Positions 38,622 through 47,580 of a stretch of DNA of 64,000 nt are shown here, piece by piece (position 1 is the stretch's first letter; every line of letters starts with the position of its first letter). Source of the stretch: Paraburkholderia diazotrophica (GTDB lineage Bacteria; Pseudomonadota; Gammaproteobacteria; Burkholderiales; Burkholderiaceae); contig NZ_FNYE01000002.1 of NCBI RefSeq assembly GCF_900108945.1, forward strand, positions 369,397-433,396, written 5' to 3'. Under the pieces are notes generated by a model. The model made no database searches. It had not been told where the DNA came from and saw only the letters and a list, made by a program, of their open reading frames with translations. A program made the translations under genes and the position numbers.

Positions 38622-39433
38622 TAGGCCGCTTGGACGGCCTCCGGGCCGTACTGGCGCTCGAGCCTGCGCACGGTGAAGTGGCCGTGCGCGACCTGCTGGA
38701 AGTGATCGATGAACACGGTATTCACCATCGCGCCGAGCACCGCGCCGATCGCCGGAATCGACTTGGCCGCGATCTGTTCGCTGACCTGCACCGAGAAGCG
38801 CGACGCGATCGTGCTCACGAGGCGCAGCAGTGCGGCCGAGCCGTGCGTGGTGAAGCCCTTCGTCGCGATCTCCGACGACGCCTTCGACACCGCCTGCGCC
38901 AGCGCGCCGCGCATGATGAAGTAGCCGTAATCGGCATCGTCATCGGCTTTCGACGTGCCGCCCATGCCGAGCACAGTCAGACATTGCAACTGCGTATCGA
39001 TCGACGTCAGATCCTCGCCCTCGCTGCGCGCGACATCGCAGATCGAGCGGAACATCAGCGTCGTCGTGACGGGCAGTTCGACGGGCAGCGCAAGCAGTCC
39101 GAATGCGCCGCCTGCGGCACCCGTCGTCGCGACGGCGAACTTGTGCAGCAGATTGCTCGGCCGTTCGCTGACGCCGGTCGGCGCGCCGCCGATCGGTCGC
39201 CCGAGCGTGCGCAGCGCGATTTGCAGACACTTGCGCAGCGCGAGTTGCGTCGCGTCGTTGACCTTGTCGTTGGCCATCGGCGGCATGCGCGCGATCAATT
39301 TCTCCAGCGGCGCCCCGACGATGCCCGCCAGTTTCATCGCCAGCGCAGGGCTTTCGAGTTCGTGCCTGGCGCGGCGCAGAGCCGCGAGGTCGTCGGTGGA
39401 AAGCGGTGTGGCGGCAAGCGTGGCTGGATTCAT
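38591..39433 (-). CDS. EcsC-family protein
   Basis: A 280-residue protein of the EcsC family, named after a Bacillus protein of unclear function. It has the family's Gly/Ala-rich hydrophobic stretches (GAAGGAFGLLALPVELPVTT near residue 128 and IPAIGAVLGAMVNTVF near 222). It is probably membrane-associated. It is convergent with, and overlaps by 31 bp, the esterase gene, and divergent from a DHA2 exporter. No function can be assigned. Confidence 0.85.
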   Translation of the reverse strand: MNPATLAATPLSTDDLAALRRARHELESPALAMKLAGIVGAPLEKLIARMPPMANDKVNDATQLALRKCLQIALRTLGRPIGGAPTGVSERPSNLLHKFAVATTGAAGGAFGLLALPVELPVTTTLMFRSICDVARSEGEDLTSIDTQLQCLTVLGMGGTSKADDDADYGYFIMRGALAQAVSKASSEIATKGFTTHGSAALLRLVSTIASRFSVQVSEQIAAKSIPAIGAVLGAMVNTVFIDHFQQVAHGHFTVRRLERQYGPEAVQAAYQAIDVSLDG

Positions 39434-39541
39434 GAATCTTCCTGACTTCGTCTGATGGCGATTTGCTTACGCATTCTGGGCGAAAACGGCACGCCGATGC
39501 ACGCAGGATTAGAACCATTCGACGTGTTATGATTCCGTATC

Positions 39542-39555
39542 GTTGACTCGTCAAC
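39542..39555. promoter_or_regulatory. Candidate MarR operator
   Basis: GTTGAC-TC-GTCAAC has perfect 6-bp inverted arms, typical of MarR-family operators. It lies just downstream of a TATGAT -10-like hexamer (39528-39533) and ends 16 bp before the exporter start codon. The MarR gene encoded downstream is the obvious candidate repressor. Confidence 0.5.
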
Positions 39556-39571
39556 AGTTGCACCATCAAAA

Positions 39572-41167
39572 ATGGCCGTACACACTGCCGCCCACCATTC
39601 GAGTGGGCAAGTTTTACCGTTCCGGGAATCGTTGCTGGCGATGCTCGGCGTCTCTTTCGTATCGATGCTCGTCGCGCTCGATCAGACGGTGGTCGGCACC
39701 GCGCTGCCCACGATCGTCGCTGACCTGAAGGGCTTTGAGCTCTACGCATGGGTCGCGACGTCCTATCTGCTGACGTCGGTGATCACCGTGCCGATTTTCG
39801 GCCGCCTCGGCGACTACTACGGGCGCAAGCCGTTCGTCATTGCGTCGATCGTCGTGTTCACGGCGGCCTCGGTGCTATGCGGGGCGGCGCACGACATGCT
39901 GTTCCTCGTGATCGCGCGCGGCCTGCAAGGCATCGGCGGCGGCATGCTGGTCGGCACCGCGTTCGCGTGCATTCCCGATCTGTTCCCTGATTCCGTCGTC
40001 CGTCTGCGCTGGCAGGTGCTGATGAGTTCGGCATTCGGCATCGCGAATGCCGTCGGCCCGTCGCTCGGCGGTTTTCTCACGCAGTACTACGGCTGGCGCT
40101 CGGTGTTCTATGTGAATCTGCCTGTCGGCCTGCTGTCGCTGTTCTTCGTATGGCGGTATCTGCCGCACCTGCGGCACATCGCGCATGAAGGCAAGATGCG
40201 GCTCGACTGGCCGGGCGCGCTGCTGATTGCGGTGTCGCTCGGCGGCCTGCAGCTTTTCGTCGAGCTTCTGCCGAAGCATGGCGTAACGGCGTCGGCCGTT
40301 GCGTTGCTCGCGATCAGTGTCGCCAGCGCGATTGCGCTGTGGCAGTGGGAAAAGCGTTTCCCGCAAGCGATTCTTCCCATCGACATGTTCCGCAACCAGA
40401 GCCTTTCCGCGCTTTTCGTTCTTGCCGTGCTGGGCGGATTCGCGATGTTCTCGCTGCTGTTCTACGCGCCGCTGCTGTTTCAGGGCGGCTTCGGGATGAT
40501 GCCGAACGAGGCGGGCCTCGTGATCACGCCGCTCGTCGTGTTCATCACGATTGGCAGCATTGCGAACGGGCGTGTCGTGTCGCGCATTCCGAATCCGAAC
40601 GTGATGCTGTACATCGGCTTTGCGCTCTTTGCCGCGGCGTCGCTCGGCGTGGTGGTTGCCACGCGCTCGATGCCGCACTGGCTGCTGATGCTGTTCATGA
40701 CGCTGGGCGGCCTCGGCCTCGGCTTCGTGCTGCCGAATCTCACCGTGTTCGCGCAGCAGACGGCGGGCCGCGGGCATCTCGGCATTGCGACGGCGCTGTT
40801 GCAATCGCTGCGGATGATCGGCGGCATGATCGGCACGGCGCTGACGGGCACGCTCGTCACCCATATGTACGCGAGCGGCGTGCGCAATGCACTCGATGCC
40901 GATCACGCGAGCCAGTGGTTCACCAATCTTGGCGACCCGCAGATTCTCGTCAATCGCGACGGACAGCACACGCTTTTGAATGAACTCGCGCGCGCAGGGC
41001 ACAATGGCGCGATGCTGCTGGAATCGGCGCGCGAATCGCTGGTCGGCGCGATCCATATGGGCCTCGCGCTGGGCGCGCTGGTCGCGGTGTTCGCTGTCTG
41101 GCAAAGCCGACGCGTTCCGCCCGTCAAACTGCGCAAGCAGATCGAACCGGCCGTCCACGTCGATTGA
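39572..41167 (+). CDS. DHA2-family (14-segment) MFS drug exporter
   Basis: A 531-residue major facilitator of the DHA2/EmrB-type family with 14 predicted membrane segments. Segment 1 contains LDQTVVGTALPTIVADL, and motif A is GRLGDYYGRKPFV near residue 80. It is a proton-driven exporter of toxic compounds by family. The ATG at 39572 follows the candidate operator. A MarR regulator follows after 35 bp on the same strand, the usual autoregulated exporter/MarR pair. No membrane-fusion partner is encoded here. Confidence 0.92.
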   Translation: MAVHTAAHHSSGQVLPFRESLLAMLGVSFVSMLVALDQTVVGTALPTIVADLKGFELYAWVATSYLLTSVITVPIFGRLGDYYGRKPFVIASIVVFTAASVLCGAAHDMLFLVIARGLQGIGGGMLVGTAFACIPDLFPDSVVRLRWQVLMSSAFGIANAVGPSLGGFLTQYYGWRSVFYVNLPVGLLSLFFVWRYLPHLRHIAHEGKMRLDWPGALLIAVSLGGLQLFVELLPKHGVTASAVALLAISVASAIALWQWEKRFPQAILPIDMFRNQSLSALFVLAVLGGFAMFSLLFYAPLLFQGGFGMMPNEAGLVITPLVVFITIGSIANGRVVSRIPNPNVMLYIGFALFAAASLGVVVATRSMPHWLLMLFMTLGGLGLGFVLPNLTVFAQQTAGRGHLGIATALLQSLRMIGGMIGTALTGTLVTHMYASGVRNALDADHASQWFTNLGDPQILVNRDGQHTLLNELARAGHNGAMLLESARESLVGAIHMGLALGALVAVFAVWQSRRVPPVKLRKQIEPAVHVD

Positions 41168-41202
41168 CGGGTGTTTTAGCGCTTCAACATCGTAGAAAGA
41201 TC

Positions 41203-41673
41203 ATGGAAGAACAGGACCGCGTCGCTATCCTTCAACAGTTCGGCCGCACGTATCGGGCGTTCATGTCCGCGTTCGAAACGCGCGTCGGTCATCCGCTGCC
41301 GCGCTGGCGCATTCTGCTCGCGCTGTACGAACAGGCGGGCGAGTCGTCGCAGAAGAAGCTGGTCGAGCGCTTGCGCGTCGACCCGGGCGCGCTGACACGT
41401 CAGCTGAAGTCGCTGGAAGCAATGGGCTGGATCGCGCGCAGCATGGACGAGCGCGATAACCGCATCACCAATGTGAAGCTCACGGGCGAGGGCCGCGCTG
41501 CAATCGAAACGAGTCTGCCGAACCGCAATGCGTTCCTGCACGACACGATGGCCGCTTTGCCGGACGATGTGCTGGCGGGCCTGGCGGGCGCGCTGACGAT
41601 GCTCGAGGCGCGCATCGGCGAAGTGGTGACGGCCGCGTCCGCTGAGACGGAAGCCACGGCCGCAGGACGTTGA
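41203..41673 (+). CDS. MarR-family transcriptional regulator
   Basis: A 156-residue MarR regulator. The winged helix-turn-helix is at about 45-105 (KKLVERLRVDPGALTRQLKSLEAMGWI) with the wing containing RSMDERDNR. It lies directly downstream of the DHA2 exporter and probably represses it until a toxic ligand binds. The ATG at 41203 is preferred over a TTG at 41164, which overlaps the exporter stop region. Confidence 0.92.
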   Translation: MEEQDRVAILQQFGRTYRAFMSAFETRVGHPLPRWRILLALYEQAGESSQKKLVERLRVDPGALTRQLKSLEAMGWIARSMDERDNRITNVKLTGEGRAAIETSLPNRNAFLHDTMAALPDDVLAGLAGALTMLEARIGEVVTAASAETEATAAGR

Positions 41674-41770
41674 ACGGCCGAACGAGAACGGCGCATGCCA
41701 TGACACGAAGCAAATGTCGCGCAGCGCCGCTCCGATCGAAGCATGGGTCGAAGAACCGATCGAAGAAAAA

Positions 41771-43048
41771 TCAGAAGAACGTTTCGATCACTTCAGTCAC
41801 CCGATACGACGGATCGAGCACGAGCACCTGACGCCACTTGTCGAACGTCAGGCACGGATGCGAGATGTCGAACGCGATCATGTCGCCGACCTTGAGATCG
41901 GCGCCGGCGGGAATCCGCAGATACGCGTGCTGATCCATCATGCCGAAAATTTCCCAGCCTTCGTCAGCGGCGATATCGCGCGGCGACTGCGTGCCCGGAC
42001 GATAGTGCTTCGCGGGCTCCGGATAGCCAGCGTCGAACGCCGAGTCGCGCTTGCCGAGGCCGATGATCGCGCGGTCCGGTTCGGGAATCGACTGCACGTA
42101 GGCCCATAGATGCAGCGCGGGCAGCAGACCTTCGCCCATGCGCTTCGCGACGGGATTGCGTTTGAAGATGTCCGTCTGCGCCTTGCGGTAGATGCCGACG
42201 TCGTGCGTCAGATAGCAGCCCGGGCGCAGCACGATCTCGATTCTGTCCTTGCGCGAAGCCTTCGCGAACTCTTCCGCGACGACGTCGTACCATGCCGATC
42301 CCGCGCCCGATAGCACGGCGGGCGTGCGCGTGAAGCGGCCCTGATCGGAAAGTTCGAGCGTGAGCCTGACGGCGCTGCGCAGAAAGTCGCGCACTTCCTG
42401 TTCTTCCTTCAACACGCCTTCGTATAGTTCGACGCCCGCGAGCTTCAGCGAATCCGGATAACGCGCAATCGCGTCGAGCACTGCGCTGGTCTGCGCTTCG
42501 TCGCGCACGCCCGTGCGGCCGCCCGGCACGCCGAGTTCCACCAGCACCTGCAACTGCTTCTTCACCGAGCCGAAAAACTTGCCGAGCTGCTCGACGCCTT
42601 CGACGGAATCCACGAGACAGAAGAACTCGAAATCGGGATCGCTCAGCAGCTCGGCGATCATCAGCATATTGCGCTTGCCGACCAGCTGGTTCGCCATCAG
42701 CACACGCGAGATGCCGCCGTGATACGCGGCGCGCACCTGATGTGCGGTTGCGAGCGTGATGCCCCATGCGCCTGTTTCGATCTGGCGACGGAACAGTTGC
42801 GGCGCCATCGTCGTCTTGCCGTGCGGCGCGAGCTTCACGCCGTATTCGGCGACGAACTTCTGCATCCAGTTCAAGTTGTGCTCGATGCGGTCCGCGTACA
42901 GCACGGCGGCCGGCAGGCTCACGTCCTCGTCGAGCAGATTCCAATCGAGACGCGCTGCGTCCGCAAGCTGGATGCTCGTGCCGGGCACGTTGCCCAAGCC
43001 CTTGCTGTAAGGATCGATCGTCGCTCCCTGATAGTTTGTAACTTTCAT
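41771..43048 (-). CDS. PLP-dependent D-amino acid deaminase (D-serine dehydratase-like)
   Basis: A 425-residue enzyme of the fold-type III alanine-racemase-N / D-serine-dehydratase family. The PLP lysine is in APHGKTTMAP near residue 76. The C-terminal zinc-binding D-Ser_dehydrat domain has the His and Cys ligands in ISHPCLTFDKW. It probably deaminates D-serine or similar D-amino acids to 2-oxoacids and ammonia. The ATG at 43048 has GGAG ten bases upstream, and an in-frame ATG at 43066 is less likely. It is divergent from an RpiR regulator, D-aminoacylase and RidA, forming one D-amino-acid module. Confidence 0.88.
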   Translation of the reverse strand: MKVTNYQGATIDPYSKGLGNVPGTSIQLADAARLDWNLLDEDVSLPAAVLYADRIEHNLNWMQKFVAEYGVKLAPHGKTTMAPQLFRRQIETGAWGITLATAHQVRAAYHGGISRVLMANQLVGKRNMLMIAELLSDPDFEFFCLVDSVEGVEQLGKFFGSVKKQLQVLVELGVPGGRTGVRDEAQTSAVLDAIARYPDSLKLAGVELYEGVLKEEQEVRDFLRSAVRLTLELSDQGRFTRTPAVLSGAGSAWYDVVAEEFAKASRKDRIEIVLRPGCYLTHDVGIYRKAQTDIFKRNPVAKRMGEGLLPALHLWAYVQSIPEPDRAIIGLGKRDSAFDAGYPEPAKHYRPGTQSPRDIAADEGWEIFGMMDQHAYLRIPAGADLKVGDMIAFDISHPCLTFDKWRQVLVLDPSYRVTEVIETFF

Positions 43049-43089
43049 GTCACGCTGCTCCATCATCCAGTTAAATCGAGTCGAAGTTG

Positions 43090-43111
43090 ACTTTCACATG
43101 TTACCGAAAGT
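43090..43111. promoter_or_regulatory. Inverted repeat in the D-amino-acid divergent promoter
   Basis: ACTTTC (43090-43095) and GAAAGT (43106-43111) form an inverted repeat with a 10-bp spacer in the 66-bp gap between the divergent deaminase and RpiR genes. It is a candidate RpiR operator. Its closeness to the 43115 ATG makes a downstream start for the regulator worth considering. Confidence 0.4.
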
Positions 43112-43114
43112 ACG

Positions 43115-44080
43115 ATGGCTGATGAAATGTTATTTAGTACCATGCATTCGGCGGCCGATGTTACCGGCGCGGCGTGGTGCGCACGAGCCATGAATTCCAC
43201 AGCCGAACCCGTTGCCTTTGACATCGTCGCACGCATTGCCGAATGCGCGCCCGAGTTGCGCTCGGCGGAGCGCAAGGTGGCGGCGCTGATCCTCGATGAT
43301 CTGACGAGCGCATCGCGCGCAAGCATCGGTGCGTTGGCCGAGCGGGCGGAAGTGAGCGTCGCGACGGTCACGCGTTTCGCGAAAGCGGTCGGTTGTCGGG
43401 ACGTGCGCGAACTGAAGCTGCGGCTCGCGCAGGCGGCCGCCGTCGGCCAGCGCTTCCTGCAGCCGGGCGCGCAGCCCGACACGCCGGAGCCGCTCGCGAC
43501 GCGCGTGTTCGACGAGTTGCAGACGGCGCTCGCGCACAACCATCACCTGCTGTGCCAGGCGCCCATTGCGCAAGCCGCTGCCGCGTTGCGCGAAGCGCGG
43601 ATGATCTACGTGTTCGGCATGGGCGGCGGCTCGACGGCGCTCGCCGACGAGATGCGCTTTCGGCTCGTGCGTCTGGGCCGGCCGGTCGCGACCTATCAGG
43701 ATGGTCTGTTGCAACGCATGGTGGCATCGACGGTTTCGCGCGATACCGTCGTGATCGCGCTTTCGACGACGGGCCGCGTGCCGGAGATGGTCGACAGTTG
43801 CCGCATCGCGCGCAGCTACGGCGCGACGCTCGTCACGGTGACGGCGCCCGCGTCGCCGCTTGCGAAGCTCGCTGACTGGCTGATCCCCATCGTCGCGTTC
43901 GAAACCGACTTCATCTACAAGCCGTCGTCGTCGCGCTACGCGATGATGATGGCACTCGACGTGCTCGTCACCGAACTGGCCCTGAGTCTGGGCGACGAGA
44001 GCCGCGAACTGCTGCGCCGCATGAAGCATGCACTCGATGCGCATCGCGGCGGCGGCGACCGACAACCGCTAGGAGATTGA
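43115..44080 (+). CDS. MurR/RpiR-family transcriptional regulator
   Basis: A 321-residue regulator with an N-terminal helix-turn-helix (about 50-110; SIGALAERAEVSVATVTRFAKAVG) and a C-terminal SIS domain (about 150-275; VFGMGGGSTALADEM and STTGRVPEMVD). SIS domains bind phosphosugars or amino-sugar-like ligands. Here the context suggests a cell-wall-derived or D-amino acid effector. Starts at 43142 and 43190 are also in frame, and none has a clear Shine-Dalgarno. It ends 3 bp before the D-aminoacylase gene, so they are cotranscribed. Confidence 0.88.
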   Translation: MADEMLFSTMHSAADVTGAAWCARAMNSTAEPVAFDIVARIAECAPELRSAERKVAALILDDLTSASRASIGALAERAEVSVATVTRFAKAVGCRDVRELKLRLAQAAAVGQRFLQPGAQPDTPEPLATRVFDELQTALAHNHHLLCQAPIAQAAAALREARMIYVFGMGGGSTALADEMRFRLVRLGRPVATYQDGLLQRMVASTVSRDTVVIALSTTGRVPEMVDSCRIARSYGATLVTVTAPASPLAKLADWLIPIVAFETDFIYKPSSSRYAMMMALDVLVTELALSLGDESRELLRRMKHALDAHRGGGDRQPLGD

Positions 44081-44083
44081 TCC

Positions 44084-45571
44084 ATGCATTCGCACCCCGA
44101 AGCCGCCGATACGCTGATCGTCGGCGCGCAACTGTACGATGGCACGGGCGCGCCGCCTGTCGAGCGCGACGTCGCGATACGCAATGGGAAGATCGTCGCG
44201 ATCGGCAATCTGTCGAACTGGCTTGCCGAAGAAGTGATCGAGGCGAACGGCCGTGCGCTCGCGCCGGGCTTCATCGACGTACACACGCACGACGACACGC
44301 ATGTGATCCGCTCGCCGCAAATGCTGCCGAAGATCACGCAAGGCGTGACGACGGTGATCGTCGGCAACTGTGGGATCAGCGCGTCGCCCGTGTCGCTGAA
44401 GGGCGATCCGCCCGATCCGATGAACCTGCTCGGCGAGCGCGATGCGTTCCAGTATCCGACCTTCGCCGCGTATGTCGATGCGGTGAATGCGGCGAAGCCG
44501 TCGGTGAACGTGAGCGCGCTGATCGGGCACACGGCGCTGCGCAACAACCATATGGACCGGCTCGATCGCGCGGCGACGCCGCAGGAAATCGACGGCATGC
44601 GCGCGCAACTCGAAGAGGCGCTCGCGAATGGCGCGCTCGGCTTGAGCTCGGGGCTCGCGTATGGCTCCGCATTCGCCGCGCCGACTGAAGAAGTGATGGC
44701 GCTCGCCGAGCCGCTCGCAGTGGCGGGCGCGCTGTACACGACGCACATGCGCACCGAGTTCGACGCGATTCTCGACGCGATGGACGAGGCGTATCGGATC
44801 GGCAAGCATGCGCGCGTGCCCGTGGTCATTTCGCATCTGAAGTGCGCGGGACCGTCGAACTGGGGGCGCAGCGTCGAGGTGCTCGGATCGCTCGAAGGCG
44901 CGCGCCGGCTGCATCCCGTGGGCTGCGACTGCTATCCGTACAACCGCAGTTCGTCGACGCTCGACCTCAAACAGGTGACAGGCGATATCGATATCACGAT
45001 CACGTGGTCGACGCCTCATCCCGAGATGGCGGGCAAGATGGTGAAGGACATCGCGGCCGGGTGGGGCGTGACGCAGCAGGAAGCCGCGAAGCGCTTGCAG
45101 CCCGCGGGCGCCGTGTATCACAACATGTCCGAGGACGACGTGCGGCGCATCCTCTCGCATCCGGCGACGATGGTCGGCTCCGATGGCTTGCCGAACGATC
45201 CGTTGCCGCATCCGCGTCTGTGGGGCGCGTTCCCGCGCGTGCTCGGACACTATGCGCGCGACCAGCAACTGATTCCGCTGGAGGAAGCGATTCGCAAGAT
45301 GACGAGCCTGTCGGCGCGGCGCTTCGGCCTGAAGGAACGCGGCGAAGTGCATATCGGCTATCACGCCGATCTCGTGCTGTTCGACGCGGCGCGCGTGCGC
45401 GATGCGGCGACGTTCGACAAGCCGCAGCAGGCTGCCGATGGCATCGACGCCGTGTGGGTGAATGGCGTGCTGTCGTATCTCGATGGCAAGCCGACGGGCG
45501 AGCGCGCGGGCAAGTTCGTCGCGCGTGGAGCGACGGCGGCATCGCGTGCCGCGTTGTCCGAGGCTTTTTGA
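44084..45571 (+). CDS. N-acyl-D-amino-acid deacylase (D-aminoacylase)
   Basis: Amidohydrolase-superfamily enzyme of 495 residues that removes acyl groups from N-acyl-D-amino acids. Metal ligands are visible in DVHTHDDTH near residue 66-74, and the conserved Cys in NCGISASP near 105. A C-terminal beta-sandwich (about 420-480; GYHADLVLFD) is typical. It starts 3 bp after the RpiR gene and is followed by a RidA gene 67 bp on. Together with the divergent deaminase it would convert N-acyl-D-amino acids to 2-oxoacids. Confidence 0.92.
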   Translation: MHSHPEAADTLIVGAQLYDGTGAPPVERDVAIRNGKIVAIGNLSNWLAEEVIEANGRALAPGFIDVHTHDDTHVIRSPQMLPKITQGVTTVIVGNCGISASPVSLKGDPPDPMNLLGERDAFQYPTFAAYVDAVNAAKPSVNVSALIGHTALRNNHMDRLDRAATPQEIDGMRAQLEEALANGALGLSSGLAYGSAFAAPTEEVMALAEPLAVAGALYTTHMRTEFDAILDAMDEAYRIGKHARVPVVISHLKCAGPSNWGRSVEVLGSLEGARRLHPVGCDCYPYNRSSSTLDLKQVTGDIDITITWSTPHPEMAGKMVKDIAAGWGVTQQEAAKRLQPAGAVYHNMSEDDVRRILSHPATMVGSDGLPNDPLPHPRLWGAFPRVLGHYARDQQLIPLEEAIRKMTSLSARRFGLKERGEVHIGYHADLVLFDAARVRDAATFDKPQQAADGIDAVWVNGVLSYLDGKPTGERAGKFVARGATAASRAALSEAF

Positions 45572-45638
45572 ATTTCGGTTGATGCGTTCGCATTGGGTGC
45601 GAACGCGCTTACGTGACTTACGTGACAGGAGTTGAACG

Positions 45639-46025
45639 ATGAAGCGTTATGGCGTTGAAGGTGGCAAAGGCACGGGCGGACAGGTGATGCCGTTCGCGCG
45701 TGCAGTCGAAGCGGATGGCTGGCTGTTCGTGTCGGGGCAGACGCCGATGGAGAACGGCGAAGTGATCAACGGCGGGATCGTCGAGCAATCGCGCAAGGCG
45801 ATTCAGAACGTGCTCGCTATTCTGACCGAGGCGGGATACGGGGCTGAGCATGTCGTGCGTTGCGGGGTGTGGCTCGACGATCCGCGCGATTTTGCTTCCT
45901 TCAACAAGGTGTTCAAGGAGTACTTTGGTGCGAATCCGCCTGCGCGTGCTTGTGTCGTTTCGTCGATGGTGATCGACTGCAAGGTCGAAGTCGATTGCGT
46001 TGCTTATAAGAAGCCTGCGGGTTGA
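45639..46025 (+). CDS. RidA-family enamine/imine deaminase
   Basis: A 128-residue YjgF/YER057c/UK114 protein. The active-site arginine is in NPPARACVVSSM near residue 105, and FVSGQTPMENGE is also conserved. It hydrolyses reactive enamines/imines released by PLP-dependent deaminases. This fits the divergent D-amino acid deaminase, whose product would be 2-aminoacrylate from D-serine. It is the last gene of the plus-strand operon. A large inverted repeat begins about 50 bp downstream. Confidence 0.92.
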   Translation: MKRYGVEGGKGTGGQVMPFARAVEADGWLFVSGQTPMENGEVINGGIVEQSRKAIQNVLAILTEAGYGAEHVVRCGVWLDDPRDFASFNKVFKEYFGANPPARACVVSSMVIDCKVEVDCVAYKKPAG

Positions 46026-46072
46026 GGTTTGGTTTGCCTTTATCGCGGGCATCGGCGATGCATTTGCTTTGC

Positions 46073-46728
46073 CCTTTTCGCTGGCATCCGCGATGCGCCT
46101 CGCGGCGCGGGCGTTGCCCCTGTGCGGGGCGGCACTCACTTTCTTTGCCGCCGCAAAGAAAGTAAGCAAAGAAAGCGGGCTCACACCGCCAGTGCTTGAC
46201 GTATACCCACGGGCTCTCGACGTCCCCGTATTTTGTGCGGCAATGTGCGGGCCTGCATTCGTTGCCAACGCTCTGGCTCAACGCCTCACCCGCTTCATAC
46301 ACGCGTGGCACAACGAAGGGTATCGAACGCTTTAGCACCGCATGTCGGTAGTGAATGAGGCTGCTGCGTCGTAAAGGGCAACGCCCGAACTTGGCGCCGC
46401 ATCGCGTCACGACGGTGTCCTGTGCGGCGCGAATGCCTACACACAGTTTGCCGCAAAGGGGCGTGGGAATATTCGATGCCGCGCGCTTCAGCTCGGGGGT
46501 ATGAAGCGGGTGAGGCGCTTAGGTAGAGCGCTGGCAACGAACATAAGCCTGCGTGCTGCCGTGTGAAGGACGGGGACGTTGAGAGCCCGTGGGTATACGT
46601 CAAGCACTGGCGGTGTGAGCCCGCTTTCTTTGCTTACTTTCTTTGCGGCGGCAAAGAAAGTGAGTGCCGCCCCGCACAGGGGCAACGCCCGCGCCGCGAA
46701 GGCGCAACGCGGATGCCAGCGAAAATGC
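46073..46728. repeat. Large inverted repeat, two ~225-bp arms around a ~200-bp spacer
   Basis: The left arm (about 46073-46298) and right arm (about 46501-46728) are reverse complements. They are nearly identical over the 130 bp around 46094-46229 and more diverged in the distal parts. Each arm carries a perfect 11-bp hairpin, ACTTTCTTTGC/GCAAAGAAAGT, at 46138-46163 and 46636-46661. No open frame here looks coding; the frames that exist are shadows of the repeat. The sequence resembles a dispersed intergenic repeat known from Burkholderia-type genomes. It fills the 730-bp gap between ridA and queF. Confidence 0.85.
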
Positions 46729-46755
46729 AAAAACAGTGTCGCAGACAGAAAAAAA

Positions 46756-47580
46756 TCACTGCCGCGCGGTACGCAAATTATCCGGCATCGGCAGATTGAA
46801 ATTCGTGCGGAACGGATTGATATCGAGCCCACCGCGCCGCGTATAGCGCGCATACACGGCCAGCTTCACCGGCTGACAGATCTTCAGCACATCGGTAAAG
46901 ATCTTCTCGACGCACTGCTCGTGGAACCCTGTATGGTTCCGATAAGAAATGATGTACCGAAGCAGTGAAGCGTGATCGATCTGCGGCCCGACGTAATGAA
47001 TCTGCACGGAGCCCCAATCCGGCTGCCCCGTTACCGGGCAATTGGATTTCAGCAGATTGGAGAACAGCGTCTCCTCGACAGGCGCTTCATCCAGCGCCGC
47101 CTTCAGCAAACCTGCATCCGGCTGATAAATCTCGGCATCGAGATCGAGCCGGTCCAGCGAAGTCCCTTCGAACTCATCGAGCCCGAGCTTCGAAAACTCC
47201 GCGGGCGGATAGAGATGCAACGACACGGAAGCGCCACACGCGGCGGACACATCGCGCTTGATCGCATCACGCACGACGTCGATCGAATCGAATGAAGTCT
47301 GCGCAAAAGACCCGAGATACAGCTTGAACGATTTCGACTCAACGATATTCGGCGAATCGGCCGGAATGTAGAAAGTCGCAATCGCAATCTGCGGCTTGCC
47401 GCGCGCGTTGAGCCACGACAGCTCATACGCGTTCCAGATGTCCGTGCCGAAGAAAGGCAACGTCGCGCCGATGCCGATCTGGTCGCGCGCATTTTTCCGC
47501 GCAATCGGAAAGAGCAGCGTGGCGTCGTACTGTTCGGTATAAGTGGCCGGTTTGCCCAGCGGAGATTGTTCGGGTGTCAT
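46756..47580 (-). CDS. queF: NADPH-dependent 7-cyano-7-deazaguanine reductase
   Basis: Reduces preQ0 to preQ1 in queuosine biosynthesis. The 274 residues match the long (type II, tandem T-fold) form. The catalytic Cys is in [13 protein letters not shown] near residue 182 and the family signature [13 protein letters not shown] near 80. It overlaps the 5'-nucleotidase gene by 4 bp and is last in the ilvA operon. Its 3' end abuts the right arm of the large inverted repeat (28 bp away). Confidence 0.96.
   Translation of the reverse strand: MTPEQSPLGKPATYTEQYDATLLFPIARKNARDQIGIGATLPFFGTDIWNAYELSWLNARGKPQIAIATFYIPADSPNIVESKSFKLYLGSFAQTSFDSIDVVRDAIKRDVSAACGASVSLHLYPPAEFSKLGLDEFEGTSLDRLDLDAEIYQPDAGLLKAALDEAPVEETLFSNLLKSNCPVTGQPDWGSVQIHYVGPQIDHASLLRYIISYRNHTGFHEQCVEKIFTDVLKICQPVKLAVYARYTRRGGLDINPFRTNFNLPMPDNLRTARQ

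Noticed and set aside
46000..46750. Several short open frames with similar proteins on both strands
   Set aside because: They are all produced by the two inverted repeat arms (the same translated motif CGGKESECRPAQGQ appears on both strands). They have no ribosome-binding sites and no known family.
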